Source: DASUXA01 sp036378155
GTDB lineage: Bacteria > Actinomycetota > Actinomycetes > Mycobacteriales > Micromonosporaceae
Direction: 5' to 3'
Assembly (NCBI GenBank): GCA_036378155.1
Contig: DASUXA010000053.1
Span: forward strand, 1 to 34,179
Length of the DNA stretch: 34,179 bases
The notes beneath the pieces were generated by a model that saw only the letters and a list, made by a program, of their open reading frames with translations, had not been told where the DNA came from and made no database searches. The translations under genes and the position numbers were made by a program. This document shows, one piece after another, positions 1 through 8,432 of the stretch (the stretch's first letter is position 1; every line of letters starts with the position of its first letter).

Positions 1-45
1 CGACTACAGCGTGCGCCCTGGCGGTGACCGAACGCCAAGGCCCCT

Positions 46-75
46 TGCGAACCGTCCACATCTATTGAGTAGATT
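46..75 (+). promoter_or_regulatory. Putative sigma-70-type promoter of the GGDEF-EAL gene
   Basis: TTGCGA (46-51) and TAGATT (70-75) are separated by 18 nt and lie about 45 nt before the start codon. A small inverted repeat, ATCTA and TAGAT (60-64 and 70-74), overlaps the -10 element and could be an operator. This is a motif-level assignment only. Confidence 0.35.
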
Positions 76-118
76 GTGGCAATTGCCCAGCGACACGCTG
101 AGTAGCAGGGAGACCGGC

Positions 119-2182
119 GTGGCCATGATGTACCGGGCCCGAGCGTCGGTCGGGAACGTCACCAGTTCCGGGGTCGCACCGGTTCGGGGTCGGTGGTACT
201 TCGCGCTGGTCATCGGCGCGTTCCTGCTGGTCGCGGTGTCCGCGCTGGTGGAGTCCTCCCGGTCGCCGGCGACGCTGCACGACGCCGCCGCCGGCTTCTG
301 GGTGCTGGTCGTCCTCGCGATCCTCGCCGACACCCCGGTCGTCACCATCCAGCGTCCCCGGGCGATGCCGACCGTCCTGACGTCGATCACCTTTTGCTAC
401 TCGATCTCCTACATCTGGGGGTACGGCAGCGGGCGCGTCACACAGGCGGCAGCCATCGTGGTCGCGTCGATCTTCGCCCGTCGCGGGTTCTGGCCGACCC
501 TGTTCGACATCGGTCGGTACGGTCTCGCGCTCGCCACCGCCAGTTGGGTATTCACGCTGCTCGGACGCCCCCGACCGACGCCGTCGGACGCCGCCGACCT
601 GATCGGGGTGCTGGTCGCCGCGCTGGCGTGGTACGTGGTGTTCCGGCTGCTCACCGCCACCGGTACCTGGCTGTGCGACGGCGGTACCTGGGCGCGCGCG
701 CTGATCCGCGACGCGCCCGTCGAGGCGCTGTCCGCGACGGCGCTGCTGCTGCTCGCACCGATGCTCGTTCTGCTCGTGTACACCGACGTGTGGCTGATCC
801 CGCTCATCCTCGCGCCGCTGTTCGCGGTGAGCCGAATGTCCCGGTACTACTCCGAACAGCAGGAACGCGCGCTGCGCGACCAGTTGACCGGGCTGCCCAA
901 CCGACTGGCGTTGTCCGAGGCGAGCGAGGAACCGCTGCGGCGGTGTACCGGTCCGGGCGCCGGCTCCGGCATCGCGGCGCTCCTGGTCGCCGACATCGCC
1001 CAGATGGGCCGGATCAACGACGCGCTCGGACACGACGTCGGCGACCGGGCTCTCGTCGCCATCGGTCGGCGGCTCGGCAGCCTCGCCGACTCGCGAACCC
1101 TGGTCGGGCGTCTGCAAGGGGACGAGTTCGCGGTACTGATGTGGGACCTCGCCGACCTCGACGACGTGCTCGACCACGCGGCGCGCGTGCGCGCGGTCTT
1201 CGACGGTCCGGTACCGGTCGACAGCCAGCCGCTGACCGTGCACGTCGCGATGGGGATCGCGGTGTGCCCCGCGCACGGTACGACGTTCGACGTCCTCGCC
1301 CGACGCGCGTACACGGCGATGGAGCGCGCCAAGCGATTGCCGGACCCGCTGGTGGTCTTCCGTTTCGACCAGGAGATGCCCAGCGCGGACCAGCTCACGC
1401 TGCTCGACGATCTCCGGCGGGCGCTCGACGAGCCGGGCAACCACGAGGTCGTGCCGTTCTGGCAGCCCCAGGTCGACATGGCGACCGGGCAGGTCATCGG
1501 TGTCGAGGCGCTGCTGCGCTGGCGCCACCCGACGCGCGGTCTGGTGAGCCCGGAGCACGTGATCCGGGTCGCCGAGCACAGTCCGGTGATGCGGAAGATC
1601 ACCATGACCATGATCGAACAGGTGCTGGCGCAGCTCGCCGCCTGGCGATCCGACGGTCTGGTGCTGCGCGCCTCGCTGAACGTCAGCGTCCGCGACCTGT
1701 ACAGCACGGACCTGGTCGAATGGTTGGAGACCCGGCTGCGCCACTACGCGATCGCGCCGTCGCAGATCCAGCTCGAACTGACCGAGAGCGCGTTGATGTC
1801 GCAGACCGTCGCGGTACTCGCCAGCCTGCGGCTGCTGCGGCGGTTCGGTGCCGGGGCGGCGCTGGACGACTTCGGTACCGGCTTCTCGTCGCTGCAGCAT
1901 CTGCGCCAGCTACCGCTGACCGAGATCAAGATCGACCGAACGTTCACCGCGCGGATCAGCGTCGATCCGCCGAGCGAGGCGATCGTGCGGGCGGTCGTCA
2001 ACCTCGGTCGGGAGTTGGGTCTGCGGGTGGTGGCGGAGGGTGTCGAGGACGACGAGACCCGTGCGCGGTTGCTCGCCGACGGCTGTCGTCTGGCGCAGGG
2101 CTGGTACTACGCCGGTCCGATGCCCGCCGACGACCTTGTCCGGTGGCTGACCGCGCGCGCGGCTCGCACGAGCCGCCCCTGA
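119..2182 (+). CDS. Membrane-anchored GGDEF-EAL protein (cyclic di-GMP turnover)
   Basis: Bifunctional cyclic di-GMP signalling protein. Several hydrophobic segments in about residues 20-240 make a membrane-embedded N-terminal half. A GGDEF domain starts near residue 254 (DQLTGLPNR), and its active-site motif is QGDEF (333-337): the first Gly is Gln while the catalytic GDEF part is kept. An EAL domain follows with EALLRW at 463, the metal/catalytic segments ELTES and DDFGTG (Asp583-584), and EGVE near 640, so phosphodiesterase activity is plausible. No PAS or GAF sensor is visible, so sensing probably goes through the membrane part. GTG 119 was chosen because GGGAGA lies 6 nt upstream; ATG 125 or 128 are alternatives. 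An 8-bp hairpin covers the last codons (2159-2176). The gene looks monocistronic. Confidence 0.9.
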   Translation: MAMMYRARASVGNVTSSGVAPVRGRWYFALVIGAFLLVAVSALVESSRSPATLHDAAAGFWVLVVLAILADTPVVTIQRPRAMPTVLTSITFCYSISYIWGYGSGRVTQAAAIVVASIFARRGFWPTLFDIGRYGLALATASWVFTLLGRPRPTPSDAADLIGVLVAALAWYVVFRLLTATGTWLCDGGTWARALIRDAPVEALSATALLLLAPMLVLLVYTDVWLIPLILAPLFAVSRMSRYYSEQQERALRDQLTGLPNRLALSEASEEPLRRCTGPGAGSGIAALLVADIAQMGRINDALGHDVGDRALVAIGRRLGSLADSRTLVGRLQGDEFAVLMWDLADLDDVLDHAARVRAVFDGPVPVDSQPLTVHVAMGIAVCPAHGTTFDVLARRAYTAMERAKRLPDPLVVFRFDQEMPSADQLTLLDDLRRALDEPGNHEVVPFWQPQVDMATGQVIGVEALLRWRHPTRGLVSPEHVIRVAEHSPVMRKITMTMIEQVLAQLAAWRSDGLVLRASLNVSVRDLYSTDLVEWLETRLRHYAIAPSQIQLELTESALMSQTVAVLASLRLLRRFGAGAALDDFGTGFSSLQHLRQLPLTEIKIDRTFTARISVDPPSEAIVRAVVNLGRELGLRVVAEGVEDDETRARLLADGCRLAQGWYYAGPMPADDLVRWLTARAARTSRP
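2159..2176 (+). terminator. Short hairpin at the 3' end of the GGDEF-EAL gene
   Basis: GCGGCTCG and CGAGCCGC form a perfect 8-bp stem with a 2-nt loop, ending 4 nt before the stop codon. No U-tract follows, which is common in actinomycetes. It may only reflect the coding sequence. Confidence 0.25.
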
Positions 2183-2559
2183 GCGTCGCGCCGGTTTCCC
2201 GCCACGTCGATTGTGCGGGTCGCGGTCAATGTTCGCGCCATTCGCGGGTATGAGTTCCAGAATGTACTGAGTCGCACCGTGCGAGGTGCGGAGGAACCGG
2301 TCGACCGGGCGGAAACAAGGGCTGTCGGCATAGATGGACAGCGCATTAATCGATGCTGTACCGTCGATGTCCGCCGCCTCGCCTCGCAGCGCCCGCGACC
2401 TGGGCTGGAACGGGCTGGAACGGCATCGCTGATCGTCTGTCCAGGTGGAGACGGGATGGTTCTGACCGGGCACGAAGTCCCGCATGAATGGCGAGCCGGT
2501 CGAATAGCGCGAAACCCGTTCCCGACCGGGAAGACGAATCATCTCCACTGCGTCGCGGA
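2183..2559. other. Intergenic region, locally less GC-rich, no confident gene
   Basis: About 375 nt between the GGDEF-EAL gene and the phosphotransferase-like gene. It reads less GC-rich than its surroundings. It holds a tandem 10-bp duplication of GGGCTGGAAC (2402-2421) and an inverted pair CTGTC/GACAG (2322-2341). Open frames exist on both strands, but none has a ribosome binding site, actinomycete-like third positions or a recognisable domain. Confidence 0.5.
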
Positions 2560-4623
2560 ATGACCATGGCGCGGCACCATTGCGGCGAAACGAGCCGCGG
2601 AAACATTCCGGTGGCACGCTCCGCTGATATTCGCGCCCGCCTTGCCGGGCACGACGCGCGACGGCGGTTGCCCGGACTGACCGACGGCGCCGCCGACCCC
2701 GCCCGTACCGGCGCGAAGTTCGCGGCGCTCGCCGCGCACGCCCACGAGTTCCCGGTACCACCGGGTTTCTGCGTGCCCGCCGACGAGTTCGCCGACGCGA
2801 TCACCGTCGAGCAGGCGGGCGCGCTGCGTGACGCGTTCGGCGACCTGCGCGCCACCGTCGGCGCCTTCGTCACCGAGACCACCCAACGCATCGCCCGGAT
2901 CGCCGCCGAGATCCGGCTTCCGGAACCGCTGCGCGCCCTGGTCGCGGTACGGCTGGCGGACGAGTTCACCGACCCGGCGTCGCGGGTGTTCGCCGTGCGC
3001 TCGTCCGGGCTGGACGAGGACACCCAGACGTCCAGCCTCGCCGGGATCCACGCCACCGTCCTCGGCGTACGGGGCGTCGACGGTGTGCTCGCGGCGATCG
3101 AGCACTGCTGGCGCTCGTACTACGCGGCTCCGGCGGTCGCCGCGCGACTGCGCGCCGGTGACGTCCGCTGGCAGCCCCGCCTCGCGGTGTTCGTACAGGA
3201 ACAGATCCCGGCGCATCTCGCGGGCGTCGCCTTCACCGATCGCGACGAGGTGGTCGTCGAGTACGTCACCGGGCTCGCCGACCAGATGGTCGCCGGTGCC
3301 GAGGTGCCCAGCCGCGTCACGCTCGGCACGGCGGCGGGTTCGCCGCCCGACCCGCGGCTGGCGGAGGTCGCCGCGCTCGCCCGCCGGCTGCGCCGGCGGT
3401 GTACCGGCGACATCGACGTCGAGTGGGCGATCGACGGCAGCGGACTGCACCTGATCCAGGTGCGTCCACGAACCGACCGCCCCGCCGCGACGCACGACGA
3501 CGCGCCGGCGTTAGACGTGTACCGGTTGTACGTCGAGGACCCGCCGCCGAACGTGCCGCTGGGCGAGGTCGCCCGCGTGTACGCGAGCCAGGTCGCCAAG
3601 CGGGGACCGGTGTACCGGCTGGCAGCCGAGTGCGACGTGCCGACCGGGCGGGGCTGGCTGCTGCGGTTCAACGGGCTGGGGCTGCACGCCCCGGCGACCG
3701 TCGCGGCGCTGCGCGCCGCCCTCGCCGAGGGCGGCGCGGACCGGTGCGTCCTGGACCTCGCCGACACCATGCGGCAGATCGTGGTCGCGAAGTCCGAGGT
3801 GATCCCCCGGCTGATCGAACTGACCGGCGTCACCGGTCGCGGCACCCGGATGTACTCCGCCGTGGTCCGCGACTTCGTCTCCGGCGAGATCGGGCTGATC
3901 ACCCGGTTGGCGGGTGACGGTCTCCTCGTCGAGTACACCGACGAAGGGCTGATGGCGCTCAACCGAGGTACCGCCGGCGCGGCGACGATCGTGGTCGGGG
4001 ACCTGCGCCAGCCGATCGAGCAGCCCGGCAATCTCGTCGCCCCGGCAGATCCCGCCGCGAGCCGACTGGTACCGCACCTGACCCGGCTCGCGTCGTTCAC
4101 CCGGCGGATGGTCGACCGGTACGGCGACACCACGCTGGAATGGGTGTACGCCGACGGGCAGCCGTACCTGGTGGACTTCTCGGTGCTCGGCGGCGATCCG
4201 GTCACCGTCGTGCCGGACAGTGCCGTCGTCTCCGCCGGCACGGCACGCGGTCCGCTGCTCACCGTGGACGACGACGAGGTACTGCGACGGCTGTCCATCG
4301 GACCGGCGATCAGTCTCAGGCATTCGGTGGACCTGTCCGACCACGACGGACTGGAGAAGATCGTCGCTGCGGTCGCCGCGTCGCCACGTCCTCCGATCGT
4401 GCGGGTCCGACGCCCGTACGCCGTGTTGTCCGTGCTGATCGGATCGGTCGCCGGTTTCGTGTTCGAGCGCGGCTCCATCCTCGGACACCTGCCGATCCTG
4501 CTGCGCGAGGCGGGCGTGCCCGCCGTGACGTACGCCGGACCCGGGCTGGTCGACGGCGACGAGGTGGTGATCAGCGACGGCACCGTCGCGTTCGGTGTCA
4601 CCCGTGCCGTGGTGGACGCATGA
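2560..4623 (+). CDS. PEP-synthase/rifampin-phosphotransferase-like dikinase with a second ATP-grasp-like lobe
   Basis: Resembles the PEP synthase, PPDK and rifampin phosphotransferase family, which uses ATP to phosphorylate a swivelling histidine domain and passes the phosphate on. Residues about 38-306 are the ATP-grasp (PPDK_N) part: RSSGLDEDTQTSS (147-159), DIDVEWA (284-290) and QVRPR (300-304). Residues about 432-547 look like a second, degenerate copy of its C-terminal lobe: LEWVYADG (526-533) matches VEW, but QVRP is replaced by VDFSV. The C-terminus (about 620-687) is a phosphohistidine-like domain with His643 in SILGHLPILLRE and a DGDEVVISDG strand. It lacks the PEP-binding TIM barrel of PEP synthase and is shorter than rifampin phosphotransferase (about 690 against 870 residues). 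The substrate is unknown. The next gene overlaps by ATGA. The start is uncertain: ATG 2560, GTG 2611 and ATG 2488 all lack a clear ribosome binding site. Confidence 0.8.
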   Translation: MTMARHHCGETSRGNIPVARSADIRARLAGHDARRRLPGLTDGAADPARTGAKFAALAAHAHEFPVPPGFCVPADEFADAITVEQAGALRDAFGDLRATVGAFVTETTQRIARIAAEIRLPEPLRALVAVRLADEFTDPASRVFAVRSSGLDEDTQTSSLAGIHATVLGVRGVDGVLAAIEHCWRSYYAAPAVAARLRAGDVRWQPRLAVFVQEQIPAHLAGVAFTDRDEVVVEYVTGLADQMVAGAEVPSRVTLGTAAGSPPDPRLAEVAALARRLRRRCTGDIDVEWAIDGSGLHLIQVRPRTDRPAATHDDAPALDVYRLYVEDPPPNVPLGEVARVYASQVAKRGPVYRLAAECDVPTGRGWLLRFNGLGLHAPATVAALRAALAEGGADRCVLDLADTMRQIVVAKSEVIPRLIELTGVTGRGTRMYSAVVRDFVSGEIGLITRLAGDGLLVEYTDEGLMALNRGTAGAATIVVGDLRQPIEQPGNLVAPADPAASRLVPHLTRLASFTRRMVDRYGDTTLEWVYADGQPYLVDFSVLGGDPVTVVPDSAVVSAGTARGPLLTVDDDEVLRRLSIGPAISLRHSVDLSDHDGLEKIVAAVAASPRPPIVRVRRPYAVLSVLIGSVAGFVFERGSILGHLPILLREAGVPAVTYAGPGLVDGDEVVISDGTVAFGVTRAVVDA

Positions 4624-5888
4624 CGCCGCGCCCGACGCTCGGCGGCGTCGTGCCGCACCCCGCGTCGTCGACAGCCGGACCGGTCGCGGGGGACTGGCTG
4701 GTCGTCGCCGGGATGCACCACCTGAACCGCGCCGCGCCCGCGACCGACAGCGACGTGTGGGTGCTGGCTCCGCTGCCCGACCTGCGGGGCGGAGCCGAGG
4801 GCAGCCGCGGCTGGGCGGACAACACGATACTGCTGCGCTGGGCGGACCTCGGTCCGTTGGACCTGTACCCGGTGCGGCGGGACGGGGTGCCCGGTGCGCG
4901 GGCGACGACCACCGGCGGGGACCTGTTCGACCGGTTGCTGCCCGGCGCGACGCTCGACGCGCTGGTGGGCGACCGGGGTGCCGACGCCGCGCCGGTACCG
5001 CTGTTCGTCCTGCGTACCCGCCCCGACGGGGCGACCGGGCGGCTGTCCGCGCACGTGTACGCGCAGATCCGGTTCCTCGCCGAGGACGGGTTGTTCATCC
5101 GGATCACCGACGAACCGCTGTCGGTGGGCGGGGTGACCGGGCTGGAGTGGGTACCGGTCGCGCTCGACCGGCACGCCGCGTACCGGCTGTTCCTCAACAA
5201 CCACCAGTTGTACTACCGGGTGTGCTTCGCCGGTCGCGAGTTGGAGATCAAGTTCACGATCGATCCCCCGTCGGCGGACATCTGGGCGCTCACCGCCTTG
5301 GCGCACCGCGCGATCGCGGGCGGTGAGCTGCCCGGATGCCTGCCCGAGTACCGGGACGAGATCCAGCTCTGGGAATTCGACAACTATCTGTACGAGGTGG
5401 TCGAACCGGAGTCCGAGCGCGGCTACGTGTCGTTCATCCCGACCACCGACGGCAGGTACCGGGTCAAGCGCAAATGGTTCACCGCCGACACGTACGACCG
5501 CCGGGAGACCCACACCCACGGCGTGACCGCGCCGCACGGGTTCGAGGCGTACCTTCGCGACGAACTCGGGCTCGGCACGGTGCCGCTGCCCCCGTTCCAT
5601 CGGGTGCGCTACGACCTCAACGTCGAGTCGATCCGCACCGGTCACGTGTACGGCATCATGTTCGACACGGTCAGCCTGATCGGCACGCCCGGCATCCGGT
5701 TGCAGCAGTGCGAGATGGAGTACCTACGCAGCCGCGCCGTCGCCCCGGACGAAGACGCGATCGCCGTCGAGATGGCTGAGATCGCCACCTGGGTGGAGGG
5801 GTTCCTCGAGGCGCAGGGGTACCCGGCGGCGCGCGGCTACTACTCGAAACTGAGCTGGCTGCGCGACGTGGTCGCGGCGCGCGGGTAG
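4620..5888 (+). CDS. Unrecognised protein with CYTH-like (triphosphate tunnel) motifs
   Basis: 422 residues, starting in the ATGA that ends the upstream gene, so translation is probably coupled and the two products probably work together. I do not recognise the full-length protein. Its second half shows the sequence marks of CYTH/triphosphate tunnel proteins: ELEIK (Glu207, Glu209, Lys211, an ExExK strand), RVKRK (281-285, basic strand), CEMEY (364-368, an acidic ExE strand) and YYSKLSWL (407-414, resembling the terminal SK helix). The first half (1-200) has alternating beta-like segments with GLEWVPVALD near 174-183 and could be an additional domain. CYTH enzymes act on inorganic triphosphate, polyphosphate or thiamine triphosphate, and some are non-catalytic binders. 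The assignment is inferred from motifs only. No signal peptide or membrane segment is evident. Confidence 0.7.
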   Translation: MTPRPTLGGVVPHPASSTAGPVAGDWLVVAGMHHLNRAAPATDSDVWVLAPLPDLRGGAEGSRGWADNTILLRWADLGPLDLYPVRRDGVPGARATTTGGDLFDRLLPGATLDALVGDRGADAAPVPLFVLRTRPDGATGRLSAHVYAQIRFLAEDGLFIRITDEPLSVGGVTGLEWVPVALDRHAAYRLFLNNHQLYYRVCFAGRELEIKFTIDPPSADIWALTALAHRAIAGGELPGCLPEYRDEIQLWEFDNYLYEVVEPESERGYVSFIPTTDGRYRVKRKWFTADTYDRRETHTHGVTAPHGFEAYLRDELGLGTVPLPPFHRVRYDLNVESIRTGHVYGIMFDTVSLIGTPGIRLQQCEMEYLRSRAVAPDEDAIAVEMAEIATWVEGFLEAQGYPAARGYYSKLSWLRDVVAARG

Positions 5889-5925
5889 AGCGGTGCCTGA
5901 GGCGCGGTCAGGTCGAGCTCCGCGG

Positions 5926-6096
5926 TCAGATCGACGCCTTGGTGGCGACACAGAATTCGTTGCCTTCGGGGTCGCGCAGGACGACGTACGTGTCGTCCGG
6001 GTCGTCGTTCGCGCGGACCCTGGTCGCGCCCAGCCGGACCAGCCGCTCCACCTGGGCGGGCGCGGCACCGCCCCGGCAACGGCGCGACTGTTCCCG
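5926..6096 (-). pseudogene. C-terminal remnant of a VOC/glyoxalase-family protein
   Basis: On the minus strand the last 45 or so codons read as the end of a VOC (glyoxalase/bleomycin-resistance fold) protein: QVERLVRLGATRV, then DDTYVVLRDPEGNEFCV and a stop at 5926. The metal-binding Glu of such domains would be in DPEGNEF. Homology stops near 6064, just before a perfect palindrome at 6097-6134. The N-terminal half of the domain is missing and no plausible start codon with a ribosome binding site precedes the fragment. It is most likely a decayed gene. The open frame back to 6162 runs through the palindrome and is probably not translated. Confidence 0.55.
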
Positions 6097-6134
6097 ACGA
6101 CTGTGGGGGCGTCGATCGACGCCCCCACAGTCGT
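6097..6134. terminator. Perfect 38-bp palindrome between convergent operons, probable bidirectional terminator
   Basis: Left arm ACGACTGTGGGGGCGTCGA (6097-6115) and its exact complement (6116-6134) abut with no spacer. It lies 208 nt past the plus-strand CYTH-like gene and 80 nt past the minus-strand monooxygenase gene, so it could stop transcription from both sides. Most of the outer arm recurs in the hairpin at 24467-24505. Confidence 0.6.
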
Positions 6135-6214
6135 GCGCTCCGGGTGATTCGTGGACAGCCACACCCGTCGCGTACGCGGCGCCCTCCCCGCCGCGCGTCT
6201 GGTGACCGCCCTGG

Positions 6215-7453
6215 TCAGCCGCCGAACGAGGCGAGGTAGCTTTCGGCGGCGTCCGGGGTCATGAACCAGTGCTGGAAGTCGTTCGGGTCGGAGAACCCGT
6301 TCGCGAACCGCCGGGCGATCGTCGGGTTCACCGACGCGGCGCCGAGGATCTGCTGCACGTGCGGGGGCAGCGGCTGCAGCATCGCGTTCGTCCACTCGGT
6401 GACCGCCCTGCCGGTCTCCGCCCAGAACCGCTCGAACGTCTGCGTCATCCACTCCCGGTCGAACGGCTGGTCGCCACGTTCCATGATCGAGGTGAGGTAC
6501 GAGTACGCGCACTTCGCGGCGGTGTTGCTGCCCTGCCCGGTGATCGGGTCGTTGGCGACCACGACGTCCGCCATGCCCAGCACGAGCCCGCCCGACGGCA
6601 GTTCGGCGACCGGACGGCGCACCGTCGGGGTGTACCGACCGGACAGCGTGGCACGCCCGTCGGTCAGCTCCACGTTGGCGCAGCGCTCGTAGACCCAGGG
6701 CGTGTACTCGCGACACAGGTCGAGCGTCAACTTCAGGTGTTCGGCCGGGTCGCGCCGGTCCTTCCACAGGTCGAGCGGACCGTCCGGTACCGCCTCCCAG
6801 AACAGGATGTCGCAGGGTCCGGACAGGGTCAGCGCCGGGATCACGAACAGTTCGCCGAGACCGGGTACGGCGTTGAAGCCCACGTGCGGTACCGGGTACG
6901 TCGGGTCCGGCGTCATGCCGTGCACGTACGCCACCGCCAGCCCGCGCTGCGGCGTGCTGTACACCGACCGCTGCGGGTCCCGGTCGAACACGGTGACCAG
7001 GTCGCCCTTGCCTGCGGCGACGATGGTCAGGTCGTACCGTCCGAGCTTGGTCAACCCGTCCAGGTCGGCGGTCGTCACGCCCTGGTAGTGCACGGTGCCG
7101 CCGCGCTGCTCGAACAGCTCCAGCCAGCCCGCCATCTTCAGCCGCTGGTCGGTGCTTTCCGCGTGCTCGTCGAGGGGGCATTCGATGCGCAGGGCGCGCT
7201 CGCCGGGCGGGGCGGACAGCGACACCTGCAGCCCCTGGATGTGCGGGGTCTGGTTCTCCCACAGGTTCAGCCCGTACCGCCGCTCGGTGTCCAACGCCTT
7301 CGCGAACATGCCCTGCGTGCTCATCACCCAGCCGCGCCGGATCTCGTCCGGGGTACGGGCCGACATGATCGTCACCTCGTACCCCTCGGCGAGCAGGCTC
7401 AGCCCGAGTTGCAGTCCGGACTGCCCGGCGCCGATGATCAAGATTCTCCGCAT
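6215..7453 (-). CDS. StyA-like FAD-dependent monooxygenase (styrene/indole monooxygenase family)
   Basis: 412-residue flavoprotein of the two-component styrene/indole monooxygenase type, which epoxidises or hydroxylates aromatic or olefinic substrates using FADH2 supplied by a separate reductase. The N-terminal Rossmann motif is GAGQSG (8-13). TIVAAGKGDLVTVFDRD is a typical mid-protein segment, and GMADVVVANDPITGQGSN near residue 300 is the FAD-binding C-terminal motif. Length matches StyA (about 415). ATG 7453 is preceded by GGAGG at 7 nt. It starts 21 nt after the conservon GTPase gene and is almost certainly its fifth operon gene. Conservons often end in a cytochrome P450; here the oxygenase is a flavoenzyme. 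No StyB-like reductase gene is present in the window, and the true substrate cannot be told from sequence. Confidence 0.88.
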   Translation of the reverse strand: MRRILIIGAGQSGLQLGLSLLAEGYEVTIMSARTPDEIRRGWVMSTQGMFAKALDTERRYGLNLWENQTPHIQGLQVSLSAPPGERALRIECPLDEHAESTDQRLKMAGWLELFEQRGGTVHYQGVTTADLDGLTKLGRYDLTIVAAGKGDLVTVFDRDPQRSVYSTPQRGLAVAYVHGMTPDPTYPVPHVGFNAVPGLGELFVIPALTLSGPCDILFWEAVPDGPLDLWKDRRDPAEHLKLTLDLCREYTPWVYERCANVELTDGRATLSGRYTPTVRRPVAELPSGGLVLGMADVVVANDPITGQGSNTAAKCAYSYLTSIMERGDQPFDREWMTQTFERFWAETGRAVTEWTNAMLQPLPPHVQQILGAASVNPTIARRFANGFSDPNDFQHWFMTPDAAESYLASFGG

Positions 7454-7474
7454 TGGTACCTCCAGGTGATTGAG

Positions 7475-8080
7475 CTACCGGGTCGCCAGCGCGCCCGCAG
7501 TCGAGCCGGCGGCACGCTTCATGGTGTGTTCGACGACCGTGACCAGCGCCTGCGCCACCGACGACGGGTCGCGCGCGTCGCAGGTCGTCAGCGGTACGTC
7601 GGGGGACAAGGCGAGCGCTTCGCGCACGTCGTCGAGATCGTGGGTCAGCACGCCGTCGAACAGGTTGACGCACACCACGAACGGCACGTCGCTGTCCTGT
7701 TCGAAGTAGTTGACCGCCGGGAAGGACGCCTCCAGGTGCCGGGTGTCCGCCAGTACCAGCGCGCCGACCGCTCCCCGGCACAGGTCGTCCCAGACCGGCC
7801 AGAAGCGCGGCTGCCCCGGCGTGCCGAACAGGTACAGCACCAGGTCGGGCGCGATGGTCAGCCGCCCGAAGTCCATCGCGACCGTGGTCGTGGTCTTGTC
7901 GATACCGGGGTCCAGGCGGTCCACCGGTTCGCTGGCGGCGGTCATCCACGCCTCGGTGTTGATCGGCGGAATTTCCGAAATGGACTGGACGCAGGTCGTC
8001 TTGCCGACCCCGAAGCCGCCGGCGATGACGATCTTCGCGGAGGTCAGCTTGACGCTGTCAGGCGAGCTGGCGGAGTCCAT
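7475..8080 (-). CDS. Conservon Ras-like small GTPase (CvnD type)
   Basis: Bacterial small GTPase of the MglA/CvnD kind, the output switch of actinomycete conservons. Motifs in order: P-loop GGFGVGKTT (about 21-29), switch Thr in KTTTTVAMDFG, G3 as FGTPGQPRF (the usual DxxG is GTPG, as in other CvnD proteins), NLFD near 143 (the NKxD equivalent) and CDARD as G5. ATG 8080 was chosen because GGAGAG lies 8 nt upstream; a longer open frame to 8134 would add 18 unconvincing residues. It overlaps the DUF742 gene by 23 nt. Cytosolic, probably recruited to the membrane by the roadblock partner. Confidence 0.92.
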   Translation of the reverse strand: MDSASSPDSVKLTSAKIVIAGGFGVGKTTCVQSISEIPPINTEAWMTAASEPVDRLDPGIDKTTTTVAMDFGRLTIAPDLVLYLFGTPGQPRFWPVWDDLCRGAVGALVLADTRHLEASFPAVNYFEQDSDVPFVVCVNLFDGVLTHDLDDVREALALSPDVPLTTCDARDPSSVAQALVTVVEHTMKRAAGSTAGALATR

Positions 8081-8402
8081 CGCGGAGTCTCTCCAGAAGA
8101 CGGAAGTCGAACGGGGACGAGTACTGGTCGGCATGCACGTACAGCCGGTCGCTGGCGGCGAGGTCGTCGACGACGACCCTGGTCACGCCGAGCGACATGC
8201 CGCAGACCGCGGACAGTTCGGCGACCGACCTGGTCTCCCGCGCGTGCTCGTACAGCGACCGCACCTCGGGCAGCAGGCTGGAGGCGAACACGGCGTCGTA
8301 GTACGGCACCGACACCAGAGTGTGGACCAAGAGGTGTTGCCGCGTGCGGGTGCGTCCCCCGGTCAGGACGTAGGGCCGCACCTTCCAGTACGTGGTGGGC
8401 AC
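8058..8402 (-). CDS. Conservon DUF742 protein (CvnC type)
   Basis: 114 residues with the family hallmark RPYVLTGGRT near residues 9-18 and a winged-helix-like remainder (SLYEHARETRSVAELSA, then LGVTRVVVDDLA). DUF742 proteins always accompany the roadblock and GTPase genes of conservons; their molecular role is unclear, but they form complexes with them. GTG 8402 has AAGGAG 10 nt upstream. It lies between the roadblock gene (30-nt gap) and the GTPase gene (overlap). Confidence 0.92.
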   Translation of the reverse strand: MPTTYWKVRPYVLTGGRTRTRQHLLVHTLVSVPYYDAVFASSLLPEVRSLYEHARETRSVAELSAVCGMSLGVTRVVVDDLAASDRLYVHADQYSSPFDFRLLERLRDGLRQLA

Positions 8403-8432
8403 GGGTGATTCGCTCCTTCGGCTGTACGCCGC

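Noticed and set aside
2213..2563. 116-codon plus-strand frame in the intergenic region before the dikinase
   Set aside because: It starts at GTG with no ribosome binding site, lacks GC-rich third positions and has no recognisable motif. It overlaps the probable dikinase start.
3120..5645. Very long minus-strand frame (841 codons) opposite the dikinase and CYTH-like genes
   Set aside because: The peptide is Arg/Pro/Ser-rich with no domain, and it mirrors the strong third-position GC of the plus-strand genes. Such antisense frames are normal in GC-rich genomes.
8081..8134. Extended start of the conservon GTPase
   Set aside because: ATG 8080 has a good ribosome binding site. The extra residues are not GTPase-like and overlap the DUF742 gene further.
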